Source: Anisakis pegreffii
Taxonomy: Eukaryota; Nematoda; Chromadorea; Rhabditida; Anisakidae
Length of the DNA: 64,000 bases
Assembly: GCA_035041965.1 (NCBI GenBank)
Contig: JAPYMA010000172.1
Span: forward strand, 186,001-250,000
Direction: 5' to 3'
In this document: in pieces, positions 1 through 15,370 of the stretch
Numbering within the stretch: position 1 is the stretch's first letter
Layout: each line of letters starts with the position of its first letter
Translations under genes and position numbers: made by a program
The notes under the pieces: generated by a model
What the model was told of the DNA's origin: nothing
Seen by the model: the letters and a program-made list of their open reading frames with translations, nothing else
Databases searched by the model: none

Positions 1-87
1 CCGACGTCATAAGCTCGTTCTTCGAGGCGTTCAACCCTTTCATTCCTCCTCATCTGTCATTATTATGTTTTGATAATTTCACTTGAG

Positions 88-3000
88 GTTGGTGGTATTC
101 GTGGCTCTGCTCCTGATTCAGAGGCAGAAGAACAGGAAGGGGACACGAACGAATCTGCTGAAGACAATAAAGCAGAGTAGGTGAAACAAAACTCAGAATC
201 TGACGAAATTTTTAGAGCATCATTCATTGATTACGGTTGATAATGTGGAAGGTTCAGGATATTCCTATAATTCCATATTGCGTTTTCTGGATGCAATTAT
301 CATAACTGAATTGAGCTGTTCTTAAAAGTTTTTTGGAATATTCACGAGGAGTATAATGAGAGTATGACTGAATTCAGAGTGAATCCACTGGCTGGAATAG
401 CCGCATTCGCGTCACCACTCGATGATCCTTATATAACACAACACATTGAGAGTGATGAAGAGGAGGACAAGGAGGATTTCGAGATTAAAGAGAACGATAA
501 TCTTGTTGCTGTCGCGAAAATCAACAAGGTTCTATTAACTTCTTCCGTCTTTTCCTATTTGATGTCATTTCTGATTGCTTATAAATGAACGTCCTTCTGC
601 GAATGGCGCATCGTCTATATCAGTGGTCTTCAAGCTCACGTGCTCCATTATCCCTTCGATGGTCTGGCAGCCGTCACTATCCCCTCCTGTTGGAATAATT
701 TACTATTTCCGCGTATAACATCAGAACTAATTTCCCGACCCTCTCCATTACCCCTCCCCTCTGACACCCTCGGTTTGCCTAAAAATAGGTAATTTACCCC
801 TATGGGAACCCATGGTCTATATCATTGTTCGTCTCGCATTGTCAGCCTTTTTGCAAACCTGAAGAAATTGTTGAAACTGAAATGTTTCCGTCGTTGTCGT
901 ACCCTGGTATACACTTCATCGATAGTTATTTGCCTGTGAACTTGAACGCTCTTTCAAGATAAGAATATTTTTTATAGTTTCAAGCTTCCAAACTTATCAG
1001 ACTCGCTTGTTTTCTGTAGAACTTTTACTTAGCGATTGTTCTGGTGTGTAAAAAGGAACATAACTTCGAGAATTTCATGCAGCGAATATTCGTCAGCTAA
1101 CAATTCCTTATGAGTGAATTCTAGGGTGAATTCGGTCTAGAAGTCTATGTGTACAACGAAGAGGGTGACGATTGGTATGTGCATCACGATTATTTACTTG
1201 ATGCTCCACCATTGTGCTTAGAGCCAATCCAGTATGATCCGGGAGCTGATGACAGGAAGGTTTATCTTTTGTCGCATTTCATAATAGTCAAATTTATGAT
1301 TCACTGATTTATTCTGACCGTCCATATAATAATATCAACTCGTTAAGGGTAATCTACTAGCCGTCGGTACAATGGATTCAGCGGTAAGTATATGGGATTT
1401 GGATGTAGTTAACGCGGTTGAACCAGTCGTGGTACTTGGCGATCACCTGTCAGGTCAGTTCATTCCGTCGATTCGTTGATGTATTCGATAGTATCCTCTG
1501 GCAACTCAGTGGATGATTTTTAAGATTTTTTCATCTTTTATTTAGAGCTGATTTTATTATCCTTACAAGCAGTCATAAGAAAACTGCAAGTTTGCCAGGG
1601 AGAAATGACTGATAGTGAGCGATTTGTAGCCTTTTGAAGTGTCAGTTGGAAGAGTTTTCTGATTGCGTGGTTCGCTGCATTGAAATGGCTGCGTAAATTA
1701 ATTGAACTCCAAAAAAGTCTGCATTCAGATGGAAAGAAAAGTGCGAGAAGACGTCGCAAACGTGACGGCACACACCAAACACACTCAGATGCTGTGCTGA
1801 GTCTATCGTGGAATCGTGTCACAGAACATGTTCTCGCGTCCGGAAGCGCTGACCAATCGGTCATTCTTTGGGATTTGGAAGAAGCGAAAGCGAGCACTAT
1901 TTTAACGATGTTCACTGATAAGGTGAGTGATTGAATCGTTCGCGATTATGACTTTTCAGTTGTTTTGTAGAAGTTTTCATATCATTTTCATCTGAATTTA
2001 TCCGACTGTGAGCTAGGCAGCGAGTATATCTTAATTGAGAACGGGTGAAAGCAACTTTCCGTTTATCCAAACTTTAATTATTGTTAGTTTTCTGAGTTTA
2101 TCTAGTAATCTGATGAATTGTGTTTCTAATTTTGTTTTGAATTATGACTTAAATTGTTTCTGTTGCTGCTGCTGTCATATTTACTGTTAGGTATTGCTAT
2201 CATATTTACTGTTAGGTACAATGTGTGAAATGGCATCCCGGAGAAGCATCAGTTTTGTTGAGTGGTTCTTTAAATGGTGAATTATCACTGGCTGATTGTC
2301 GTTACAATGTTACCGAGCCATCAAGGAGGTGGAAATTCGATGGCGAAGTGGAACATCTTTTGTGGGATCATTTCAATCCATTTTACTTTTATGTTACCAC
2401 TGACGATGGTGCGTTTTTGCATTGTTTTGCTAGTGTGATTGGTTTTTGAGAGTTGTGAGCAATTAAAAAGTATTGAGTACTTAAGAGGAAACAAACTAAC
2501 TCCAATTCTTGTGGAACCTAAGATAGTGTTTGCTATGTGCGACTCTGATTTTGGAAGCAACGGAAGTCGATTTCCAGTGACTGGAACAGTGGTAGAACTG
2601 TTTAGATTCCGTAATTTTGATTCCAGAAGGATTCGATTTTGATATCAAATTTTACTTCTCCTTAGGAACTCGGAATCAGAATGTAATTGGATAGTTGTCG
2701 ACTGCTAGAGTTTGCTCAATACTAATCTCGAATACATTACGATCCTTTGAGAACATCCATCACTGAGTAGCATTTTTGCCACCTTCGTTTGGTTTTCATC
2801 CTCACAAACAACAAACGTTCCTTTTGAATCTCGCTGCGATTTTCGATAGTCACATGTGATCAATATCAATTATAGGGAAACTACGTTACATGGATTCTCG
2901 ATTGGATAAAGTGGTCATCGAATGTGATGCTCACGAAGGAGGTGCGCGATGCATATCGCAAAGTTTCAAAATTCAAGGACTCATTGCTACATGTGGCGCG

Positions 3001-3405
3001 GATAGTGTAAGTTGGGGATTGTTTATCGTATTGAACTTTTTATGGTAGTTATTTTAATTTATGGTGTATTTTATGTTCGAACCATTGTTCATCAGAGCAG
3101 TTTGGTGGTGCAAATGGGCGATAGTAAGTTCCTTTGCGATTGAGATAGCAAGTTGAAAAGAAGAAAACTGTTCGGTTGGTTGGAACAGAATTTTCATTTT
3201 GCAGAAACTGAAAATATGGAAGATGGCTGAGAATAAATTGGAAGAGATTCATTCGGAATCGCTATCGCTAGGCGGACTTCATTCGCTTGGATTTTGTCCG
3301 GATGTCGGAACGGTTTTGGTGGTGGGCGGTGAAAGTGGTGATATGATTCGAACGATTAAGGTGGACCGATATGAAACTGTGACCAATGCTTTCTCGAGCG
3401 CATAG
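88..3405 (+). CDS. PWP1: PWP1 homologue, WD40 ribosome-biogenesis protein (5' end outside window)
   Basis: Periodic tryptophan protein 1 is a nuclear/nucleolar WD40 protein linked to rRNA transcription and ribosome assembly. Exons read: 88-176 (acidic, weakly supported), about 349-528, 1125-1259, 1348-1453, 1729-1922, 2216-2408, 2876-3006 and 3205-3405 (stop TAG). From 1125 onward intron phases agree at every junction. Recognisable PWP1 blocks follow the family order: LEVYVYNEEGDDWYVHHDYLL, then AVSIWDLDVV, then a basic KKSARRRRKR stretch before HSDAVLSLSWN, then SADQSVILWDLEE, then SGSLNGELSLADCR, and a final repeat with LKIWKM. The acidic N-terminal exons match the family's acidic region, but the join between the first two is uncertain. 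The start codon and earlier exons lie left of the window. Identity rests on remembered human PWP1; I am confident of the family. Confidence 0.88.
2175..2218 (+). repeat. Tandem duplication of a 3' splice site
   Basis: An identical 19-bp block (TCATATTTACTGTTAGGTA) occurs at 2175-2193 and 2200-2218, a 25-bp period, at the end of the PWP1 intron before the exon at 2216. Each copy contains a usable TTAG acceptor. Only the second keeps the PWP1 frame; use of the first would add 25 nt and shift it. Confidence 0.85.
2521..2777 (+). repeat. 257-bp dispersed repeat, copy 1 (in PWP1 intron)
   Basis: This stretch aligns without gaps to 3574-3830 in the same orientation, at roughly 85-90% identity by eye. 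It lies inside the PWP1 intron 2409-2875. I see no long ORF, no clear terminal inverted repeat and no target duplication, so the element class is unknown. Confidence 0.8.
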
Positions 3406-3573
3406 ATCCAATTTATTATCAAATTTCTATTGCTGTTATTGTTATTATTATTATTATGGTTGCTGCAGTTGGTTAGTTTGTGTGTCGATATTATTGTTGA
3501 TCATTTCATTTTGTTATTCTGATTTTTGATTTTTTAATCAGAGTTTATAATTGAACTCAGTCTAGGTTATGCA

Positions 3574-3830
3574 AAATAGTATTTGCTACCTGCGACTCTG
3601 ATTTTAGAGGCAACGGAATTTGATTTCCAATAACTGGAAGAGTGGAAGAAATGTTTAGGTTTCGTAATTTTGATTCCAGAATGATTCGATTTTGATATCA
3701 AATTTAACTTCTCTGTAGGAACTCAGAATCAGAATATAATTGAATAGTTGTCGACTGCTAGAGTTTGCTCAACACTAATCTCGAATACATCACGATCCTT
3801 TGAGTAAATTCATCACTGAATAGCATTTTT
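3574..3830 (+). repeat. 257-bp dispersed repeat, copy 2 (3' of PWP1)
   Basis: Second copy of the 2521-2777 repeat, in the 3' flank of PWP1. The two copies share blocks such as TTGTCGACTGCTAGAGTTTG and differ mostly by substitutions. A segmental duplication or two insertions of one non-autonomous element are both possible. Confidence 0.8.
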
Positions 3831-5141
3831 TTAAAATAATTAAATCAGAGTTTGATAGCATACACCGATCTGATCAAAGTATCGCAATGTCAGTTTGAAA
3901 TTGTTTTGAAACATCAGTTTGGTAAATGAATTGATTTTAAAAGATATGATATGAAATGTTGAAGAACACCTAGCAGAAATTTCGTTCGGTTTGTGAATTT
4001 CATCAGTAAAAATTTCAAAAGGAATCGAGACAACTGATTCAGATAACCAATTGAAGCTAACATTATCCACATTGGCTCCGACTAATCCCAAACAATTTCT
4101 CACTAATCTTTTGCAAAAATTATTGAACTTTCATTTTGCAGTATTTTTTACAATACCTGTTGAAATGTTTTTATTGCAAATCGATAAATTTCTATTCGAA
4201 CGAAAGTTTTGTTGATAACAATATGATTATTTTATTTACTCAGCTGTTACTGTACGTTTCATACATAAGCCTCTTCAAGCTATCACTCCAGTTATCACTA
4301 TTATCACAGTTCACTGCTCTTCTCATCCATGTTTGGCTGGCTGTTTTGCAAGTATTGTCTCGCCATCTCATTTTCGGTCGAGCCCGACTTTTTTCGGCGT
4401 ATTATATATCGAAACACAAAGCATTCATGAGATACAAACACAAAAAGGGAGATCTTCCAAATGAGATATACGAAAGTTAAGTTTCATCATCCGAATCGAT
4501 AATGCATGATATCCGTGTACATCTTGTTCATATTCAGCTAAGTACAGATTTAAAGGTTGATTTCACGTATCACTTTGGTGTCCCTCACGAATCGTCTCTT
4601 TCGCGCTTCGTCGCGACAACTTCTTTTTTCGATTCTAGGTTGCCATTCTGTGCACCTCTTCGCCCAGTTCTTATTGTCCATTGTTGCAATTTTTTTTGTC
4701 CACTTAATTTTCCTTACCCTTGCACATTTTACAGAGTCTTTAACTTTCGTTACCCCTCTCAACAATTCATTCGATTTCCTATCCCGTAGTTTCACCCCTA
4801 CCATCAACCTCCATCCTTCTTTGGGCTACTCCCATCATATTTTCCATTCTTTTTGTCACCGACCATGTTTCTGATCCGTATAACATATTGCAGTATGATA
4901 TATATCTCATCCCGAAACGTGGGGGTAAGTTCGTGACCTTTCCTTGTTAATGTGCATTGTATGATCTATCTATCTTCAGTTAATTTGTTTCTAAATATAG
5001 TTTATTACTCAATGGAAATTCGCTTATTTCACTGGAATTTTATGTCATTTTATGTTCACTGAAAGCCATCGAAACGCTAAATTTTTTCGTTTTTGATTCG
5101 ATTTCGTATATTCAGTTCAAATTTGATTCTTACAATTTAAA
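3831..5141. other. Intergenic region between PWP1 and rnr-2
   Basis: Apart from the weak ORF at 4136-4480, I see no exon with conserved protein sequence. Overlapping pyrimidine-rich ORFs near 4500-4870 occur on both strands and look like composition effects. Confidence 0.5.
4136..4480 (+). CDS. Possible small membrane protein ORF, unrecognised
   Basis: A 114-codon ORF directly follows a good acceptor (TTTTGCAG). The encoded peptide is strongly hydrophobic in its middle, with several Leu/Ile/Phe-rich stretches, and ends in a basic, hydrophilic tail (KHKKGDLPNEIYES). I recognise no family. In this AT-rich intergenic DNA a hydrophobic ORF of this length can occur by chance, and no partner exons were found. 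Confidence 0.2.
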   Translation: MQYFLQYLLKCFYCKSINFYSNESFVDNNMIILFTQLLLYVSYISLFKLSLQLSLLSQFTALLIHVWLAVLQVLSRHLIFGRARLFSAYYISKHKAFMRYKHKKGDLPNEIYES

Positions 5142-5494
5142 GCGGGAAAAGAGAGTCGAACGAATTATATGAACATAAATAAAATGTTTTTGTAAACGAT
5201 TAATTCGACGCGATATAATACGTAAGCAGCTTCGGATAGAAAAAAAAGATTAATTGATTGGAGGCGTCTGGATTGTTATCTAGCGATGGAACACAATTGG
5301 GACGATGGTGATTGGCTATTGGTTTCAAATTTTGATTGAAGCGTTGTAAAATATCCGCGGGAAAATGCGATGGTGATGACGTATTTGCGGGAAAATACAA
5401 TAGTGACGTGTTTGCGGGAGAATATTCAGAAAGGGATGACCTTTTGACAATGGCTTCGATTCGATTGGTTTGGTGTTTAGTGTTTTTTGATTGG
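5142..5494 (+). promoter_or_regulatory. rnr-2 promoter cluster: E2F-like and inverted CCAAT sites
   Basis: Four E2F-type motifs are present: GCGGGAAAA at 5142-5150, 5357-5365 and 5387-5395, and GCGGGAGAA at 5414-5422. The last three are spaced 30 and 27 bp apart within a partly repeated unit that also contains TGACGT. Six inverted CCAAT cores (ATTGG) start at 5256, 5296, 5311, 5318, 5464 and 5490. The cluster ends about 400 bp before the rnr-2 ATG. E2F plus CCAAT control is known for S-phase genes including vertebrate RRM2; function here is inferred from position and motif density. Confidence 0.65.
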
Positions 5495-5893
5495 TGACGG
5501 CTTTAAAACGGGAGTCGCGTTCGATTGAACGGCAGTTTTAACCGATGTGGCCGACGTCGCTTCTCCTGCGAAGTATTTCGCTTTGGGCTTCCTTTAGCAT
5601 GTGTGATTTGGCTTACAATTAGCCTTCATTTGCGTTTAAGAATTTGAATCCATCGATGGAGTTTCCCTTTAAATAGGCCTACTGTTTTTTTTAAGTAGAA
5701 CTGATTTGGCTTGGAATATCCTGCACTTCTCCCTGTGATGTTAGAGGAAACGCTTGACTAGAGTTAGATCGGCTTGACGGACGTGAAAATGGAATAATTT
5801 TCGTTTATACAATGGCAGAATTATGATTTCAGATTCAGACCGCCACTCACCCCGTTTAGTCGGTTACAGCTTACCAGATTCATTTGATCAAAT

Positions 5894-10021
<4,128 letters not shown>

Positions 10022-11538
10022 AATGAACATTTTGGATTTGTGTGCAAAACTATTTTAATGGGATTGATTGAATGGTATCTGTGGAGGGGTTTATGAGAAG
10101 ATTGGTTCTCGAAGAAGTGTAATAGTTCAAGTTTTGGTTGTTGCTCTCTATCATTGATCATCGGTAATCAGTATTTTATCCAGTAGTCTTATCGCATGTG
10201 TTGTATCTTTTTAACTGATATGGGGTGAACTAAACTGAGCAAGTTCCGGGAAACTTCCTTGGGGAAGTGGCAGGTCGCAGTTTTGTCGCAAATGTTGTTT
10301 AGATCATGTTTCATCATTGCTGTCTTTATCTTCATTACTACTTTTTTCCAGTATTATGATTCTAAATATGGTAACCCATGTCATCACTACAATTCTCACT
10401 ATCCATCTAATTCCATTCATTTAACCAGTACTGTTCGTCGTTAATTTGTGATCTCATACTTCGTCTATGCATGAGTTTTTGTCAAAAGCTTTCCGTAATG
10501 ATTCCTCATCCATAGATCAATTATGAAATCGATTTTGAGTGTTCTTCAATATCAGTTCAATTCATACTTAACAAGAAACACTTCATGTTCATATTTCATC
10601 TTACTTTAGGTATTTCTGTCTTTAGGTATATCTGAAGCACTTTTTTAGGTATATCTGTTTCATACCGCTATCATCTTATTTTTGCGGTTGTTTAATTAAG
10701 ATATCCTTTTCAGTGTTCTTGTGTGAAATCTCTGAATGTAAAGCCTTCATGAAGTCAGTTTGCTGTTTCCCAAACTGTCGCCATCATTCGAAAGCAACAT
10801 TCAGTTTGGTTGATCCAACTGAATGTGATTTCTGTTGTAAATAATGTTTCAGAGCGGATAATACCGTTCATCTGTATCACACGCAGTTATTCCAATAAAC
10901 AATAACAATATCCAGTTCTATTCTCGCCTACAGTTCAGTTTCAATACGATTCGATTCAGTGCTGCTGCATTATTCTGCAACTTATCACTAGTATCTCTTG
11001 GACAACTTGCTGAGTAATGATTGAAAATGGATCAAAAACAAATAGATTAGAGCGTTCGAAGTCACTGAAGAGAAAATGAATGGCCAAAATCATGAAGAAA
11101 TTTTGAGTTAGCAGCTTTTTCTCAAGATTAATTCATAGTCACTCACACACAGACTAAGCGAAAGCCGAGAAGAATCCATAAGGTTTGAAGTGATATTGAA
11201 TGGGTTGAAAGAGCAGTGCGAAAGGACAACAAAAGTAATATTCAGTGAAGAGAGAAGGGCACATTCTTGTAAACTGTTGTAATTACTGATTCAGTTGATC
11301 AGGAAAGTTTTGGAATCAGATATTCCCACTCAATTATCAGCATAAGCAATTGTTAAGTGCTGGAAAATAAGCGAATTACTAGTTTTGGCAGTGGTCTATC
11401 GGTCGATTCAGTACATCGGGATATGTCAGTTGTAATCTGGTGTTAATTGTTTGTACATACTTTATTCGGTACTTCATTATATCTTCTTACAAATTACCGT
11501 CAAAGTTTTCATATTCCAAAGTCATCACTAATTCACAG
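10022..11538. other. rnr-2 3' flank and METTL9 upstream region
   Basis: No conserved coding sequence is visible. An AATAAA at 10894-10899 is the first strong poly(A) signal after the rnr-2 stop and implies an approximately 0.9-kb 3' UTR. A short imperfect direct repeat (TTAGGTATATCTG-like, three copies) lies near 10610-10660. Confidence 0.5.
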
Positions 11539-14471
11539 ATGTATCGTGGTCATCGAATCGCTCAAATGCTGCTCGCGAAAGAGCAATCAGATGAGTATTT
11601 ATTGTCGGTTGATCGGGCACAATGGTATCATGTTGACCAGTATGTTTCCTTCAGTGTATTCGTTGCAGATTATTTCAAAAACTTCACCTGTGTTTTGTAT
11701 GTCACTATTTCAGTCTATAATTGTGTTGCAATGAAACTTGAAATTACCGAATGGAATATTTTTCATGTAAGAACATAACGCTCGTTGGAAGAAGGCGAAG
11801 AAATTTTCACGTTTCCCAAACAAATAAATTTCCTATCGAATGAAATAATGACTATATCATAATCTTTCCTTAGCTAACAAGACGGAACTTTGTATCTACA
11901 AATCACGATTTTCGCATAATCAGTATTGTTTTGAGAATAGAAACTTCAAAGTTAGCTAAGTCCTCTCCCTCTTGTCAGCAAATTCAAATCTTCTGATAGT
12001 AATTAAAGATTGCCTCATGCATCTGTAGTCCCAAGCTAATGCTGATTATGAATATCATCTTTTATATTATCCCATTCATCATCCTACACTTAAAGATCGT
12101 GAAATTCTTAGCTCAAAGTTGGCATCTTCACCGCAGATGAATGAGAAATGGCACCAGTTTTATATGGATCGTGAGACGGAACAGTTTCTTGAGGATTCGT
12201 TCGATACGAGTAATGCAATTTGCCTTCAGGTTGATAACTTATTCGCATCCGTTGCGAGACTCATAATGTGGACATATTTCGTAGAATGTTTTTGCTATTT
12301 GTTTGTTCCAAATGAGGAATGTCATTGATTAACTCGACATAGCAGCTGCTCTTCAAATGTGGTTGTAAAGAGCGATTCAGTATATAGAGCAATAGCTTCT
12401 GGAACAATATTACGGTAGGATAACTGCCGTAATGATGATGAGAAACATGCATAAATAATGATGATGATGATAATGTTATGGTAGCAATGATAATATTACG
12501 GTAGGAATAATATTACGGTAGCGATGATAATATTACGGTAGAAATAAATGCATAATAATGATGATGAGAAATCTACAGTGAGACGGTAACAACAATGATA
12601 TCCAGTATTATTACAGTATGGTAATGACAGTAATAATTCAGGTGTATTACGCACTTGCATCGGCAGTTCTGTCGATGATGATGAGTAAGACAAGCATCAA
12701 CGGTGTTTTGAATCGCGGCGGAATGTTCATTTTTTCGACGCAGCAATTTCATGAATTCATGCGAATACCCGACGACTGGGATGAATATCTCAAATATGTT
12801 CGTTCCATACATAGATTTTTTTCTTTTTCAGTTGACTGGTTGAAAAATCGGAATGAACTAAGCAAAATCGGTTTGAAATTATTCAAAGAAGTTTATTTTG
12901 TAAGGTGACAATTTTTTACAGTCGACATTTTTTGATTTAGATGTTAGATTTGGGTGCAGGTGATGGTCGCGTTACGTCGACAATCGCTAACTTCTACAAA
13001 CACGTCGCAGTCACTGAGGCATCGCAGGTTTCGATTTTGAAACATTTTTGTGCTTTTCTATTTAAGAAGTCATGAGATCGGACCAATTCTGCAACAATTT
13101 CTAATCCAAATTATTAAAAGTTCCAATTAAGGCCACGTTGCTTTTCCTTTTTGCATTTTCCATTTACGTATTATTGGTTTCGTATTAATTTACCACTAAC
13201 GATAACAGCGATAGTGTAAAAATCAATTGAACGGCATACTTATCATGATGATAGTTATACCAGTGACAATAGTGATAATAACGATGAATCAGGTAATGGA
13301 ATGGCGTCTTCGTCAACGAGGCTATAAAGTAATCCCGATGAACGAATGGACTAAAATCGACGAGCCATTAGATTTGGTTTGTGCCTTAAATCTGTTGGAT
13401 CGTCATTACAATCCGATGGTATTATTGAATGATTTATATCGATTAACGTCGAGAACGAATTCGTTGCTGCTGATTGCGGTTGTTTTACCGATACGTCAAT
13501 ACGTTGAATTTCATCCGAATAGGAAAACAACTCATGCAGGTGAGTGTTTGAACTGATCAATTCACTTCGTTTATTCCTCATCGGAATTTACTAGTGAACA
13601 GTTATTTATTTCTGGTTGATTTGTCACTGATTCGTTGTGTATTGGTATGGAAGAACATTCATCTTGATAAATATGTGTTCAATGATATCGGTACACCACT
13701 CGGTTTCGAGCAAAACTTTCCTTCGCGAACGGGAATCGAACCTGTGACGTACGAGTTATCGGTTGGGGCTCTGCCTCTGAGCCATCGCGGAGACCGTTCA
13801 GCGTCCGCCGAGTGGTGTGTTGAGATCCAAATCACTTCTTCAGCGCACCTTCGTGGAGGAAAGTTTTGCTTGAAACCGAGTGGTTTACCAATTTCATTGA
13901 TGTTGCGAGCCTGAACCGAGGCTATAATTTGACTTGTATCTAATTATCTGTTAGTTGTCCGTTTAAATGCATGATCGATGAAAAATATGTAGAAGAATTG
14001 TTGGTTTCAGATAGCAGAATCACTGTTGAAGGTGAAAGCTTTTGAAGAGCAAGCAACGTCATTGGTTGAGAAGGTTTTTGAACCAGCCGGCTTCGAGCTG
14101 GTTCGATGGGGCAAATTGCCGTACCTATGTGAAGGTGACCATGCAAAGGTAGGTAGTTTCTCGCTCTTTCGGCACTTCATTTGGGCGATACGATTCCTCC
14201 TTTAATCATTTAACTCAGAATGATCCTGGCCTCTAGGAGTCTCAAACGGATCATTATATAAAAGTACAAAATCGTGCAAATCTCCATAATTCGTATAGTT
14301 TTAATCGCATATAATGGAATATTTGCATCAATTCAGGCATACTATAAACTGGATGACGCAATATTCCTCCTCAAGCCAAATCCATCGCACCAACTGAACA
14401 GCACTGATCAAGGCTATTCTACAGTCTCATATGAAAGTGAACACTCTGATAAGGGTACTAAAGAGCTTTGA
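11539..14471 (+). CDS. METTL9: METTL9-type (DREV) protein-histidine methyltransferase
   Basis: METTL9 methylates histidine at N1 in HxH motifs. Exons: 11539-11639, an exon ending at 12229 (start unresolved, about 12030-12095), 12642-12797, 12941-13027, 13293-13539, 14015-14148 and 14337-14471. The family signature is clear: DRAQWYHVDQ at the N terminus, SKTSINGVLNRGGMFIFS, the SAM-binding motif LDLGAGDG, CALNLLDRHYNP, VVLPIRQYVE, LPYLCEGD and finally YYKLDDAIFLLKP. The start ATG directly follows TTCACAG, so it may be a trans-splice site. The junction into exon 6 works in frame only if the acceptor TTTCAGATAG is used rather than TTTCAG four bases earlier. The C-terminal 30 residues beyond LLKP are a Ser/Glu-rich extension. 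Family assignment is secure; exon 2 start is not. Confidence 0.9.
12408..12630 (+). repeat. Imperfect minisatellite in METTL9 intron
   Basis: The unit ATAATATTACGGTAG recurs about four times, intermixed with ATGATGATGA tracts, inside the intron 12230-12641. Some copies are inverted (CTGCCGTAATG), so the tract can fold on itself. Confidence 0.65.
13690..13889. mobile_element. 200-bp MITE-like element with 32-bp terminal inverted repeats
   Basis: The left end (13690-13721) and the reverse complement of the right end (13858-13889) match at 30 of 32 positions, both reading GGTAMACCACTCGGTTTC at the outer edge. The element sits in the METTL9 intron 13540-14014 and encodes no transposase. An internal tRNA-like sequence lies on the - strand. 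No convincing target-site duplication is visible at the flanks. A foldback or MITE-type element that captured, or derives from, a tRNA gene fits best. Confidence 0.75.
13722..13791 (-). pseudogene. tRNA-like sequence inside the inverted-repeat element
   Basis: On the - strand, 70 nt can be laid out as a tRNA: acceptor halves TCCGCGA and TCGCGAA (6 of 7 pairs), a perfect D-stem GCTC/GAGC around AGAGGCA, and a T-arm ACAGG-TTCGATT-CCCGT. A-box-like (TGGCTCAGAGG) and B-box (GGTTCGATTCC) promoter elements are both present. The anticodon stem does not pair and the base before the anticodon is not U, so no amino acid can be assigned and it is probably not a functional tRNA. Confidence 0.65.
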
Positions 14472-15370
14472 ACACAAATGAATGTACGAGTTGAAAAAAT
14501 TTTCCGAAAAATCCCACTGTCATTTATCAGAGCAGCTATAAATATGTTTATGCATGCAGAAACATTCAGTCTCATTCAGTTGATCAGAACGAATCAATCA
14601 ACGAAAAAACGCTTGCAGAGATATTGTTTTCTCAATTGCTGTGATCAGTCACTTACTCCAATCTTTGGAGTATCGTTATGATTGAATGAATGTTAAAGCT
14701 TCTTGTGAAATTTCTAACTGGAAGTTTCACTTTTTTGAATTTAAGTAATTTGAGAGGATACAGTCGAAACAAAGTTTTGAGATGATCTTCGAGAAGAGAT
14801 CTTTTTTTTCATTTGAAAGCCCAGTTGAATGAATGGATAAATGAAATTTTTGGAACAAATCAAAATTTGTTCAGTAACATGGAATATTAACATATCATTT
14901 TCATAAATATTTTATTATAAGTAATCCTTTCAATATTAGGGTTTCATTAAAAGTAGAAAAACGAGTACAAATGCGTGAATCGCAATTGAACAATATCACT
15001 CGATTATTTTCGACCCTAACATTCTAGTTGGTGGAATTCTGGATGACATTGAAAAACATTCGTTCATCAATGATTTCCCAGTTATATGTGTATCATTTAA
15101 ATGAATTAATAACGTATTCATAAGATATTCCAGTGCCTTGAAATGTAATTTCGTATAAATTATTTTATAATTAAATTTTAAATCGTAAATTATTTTTCAT
15201 TGTCAGTGATTCAATAAACATCGCAATAATAATGAAATTGATAGTAATAATAGCATAGTCATAATAATACCACTAATAATAATGTCCACAATAACGATGT
15301 TGAATAAGCAAACGAATATTCTTATGTAATTACATGTTTAATTGTGGTTTTTCTCAAAAACTCGTTGTTA
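14472..15370. other. Convergent 3' region between METTL9 and ZC2HC1A
   Basis: Very AT-rich and without recognisable exons. AATAAA at 15213-15218 could end the METTL9 transcript, implying overlapping or closely abutting 3' ends of the two convergent genes. Confidence 0.45.

Noticed and set aside
4502..4874. Overlapping Phe/Pro/Ser-rich ORFs on both strands
   Set aside because: Pyrimidine-rich sequence opens several frames at once; no motif or splice context supports a gene.
13594..13914. 106-codon + strand ORF in the METTL9 intron
   Set aside because: It is the reading of the inverted-repeat, tRNA-like element; the phrase SRTGIEPVTYELSV arises from the tRNA T-arm and is not a protein domain.
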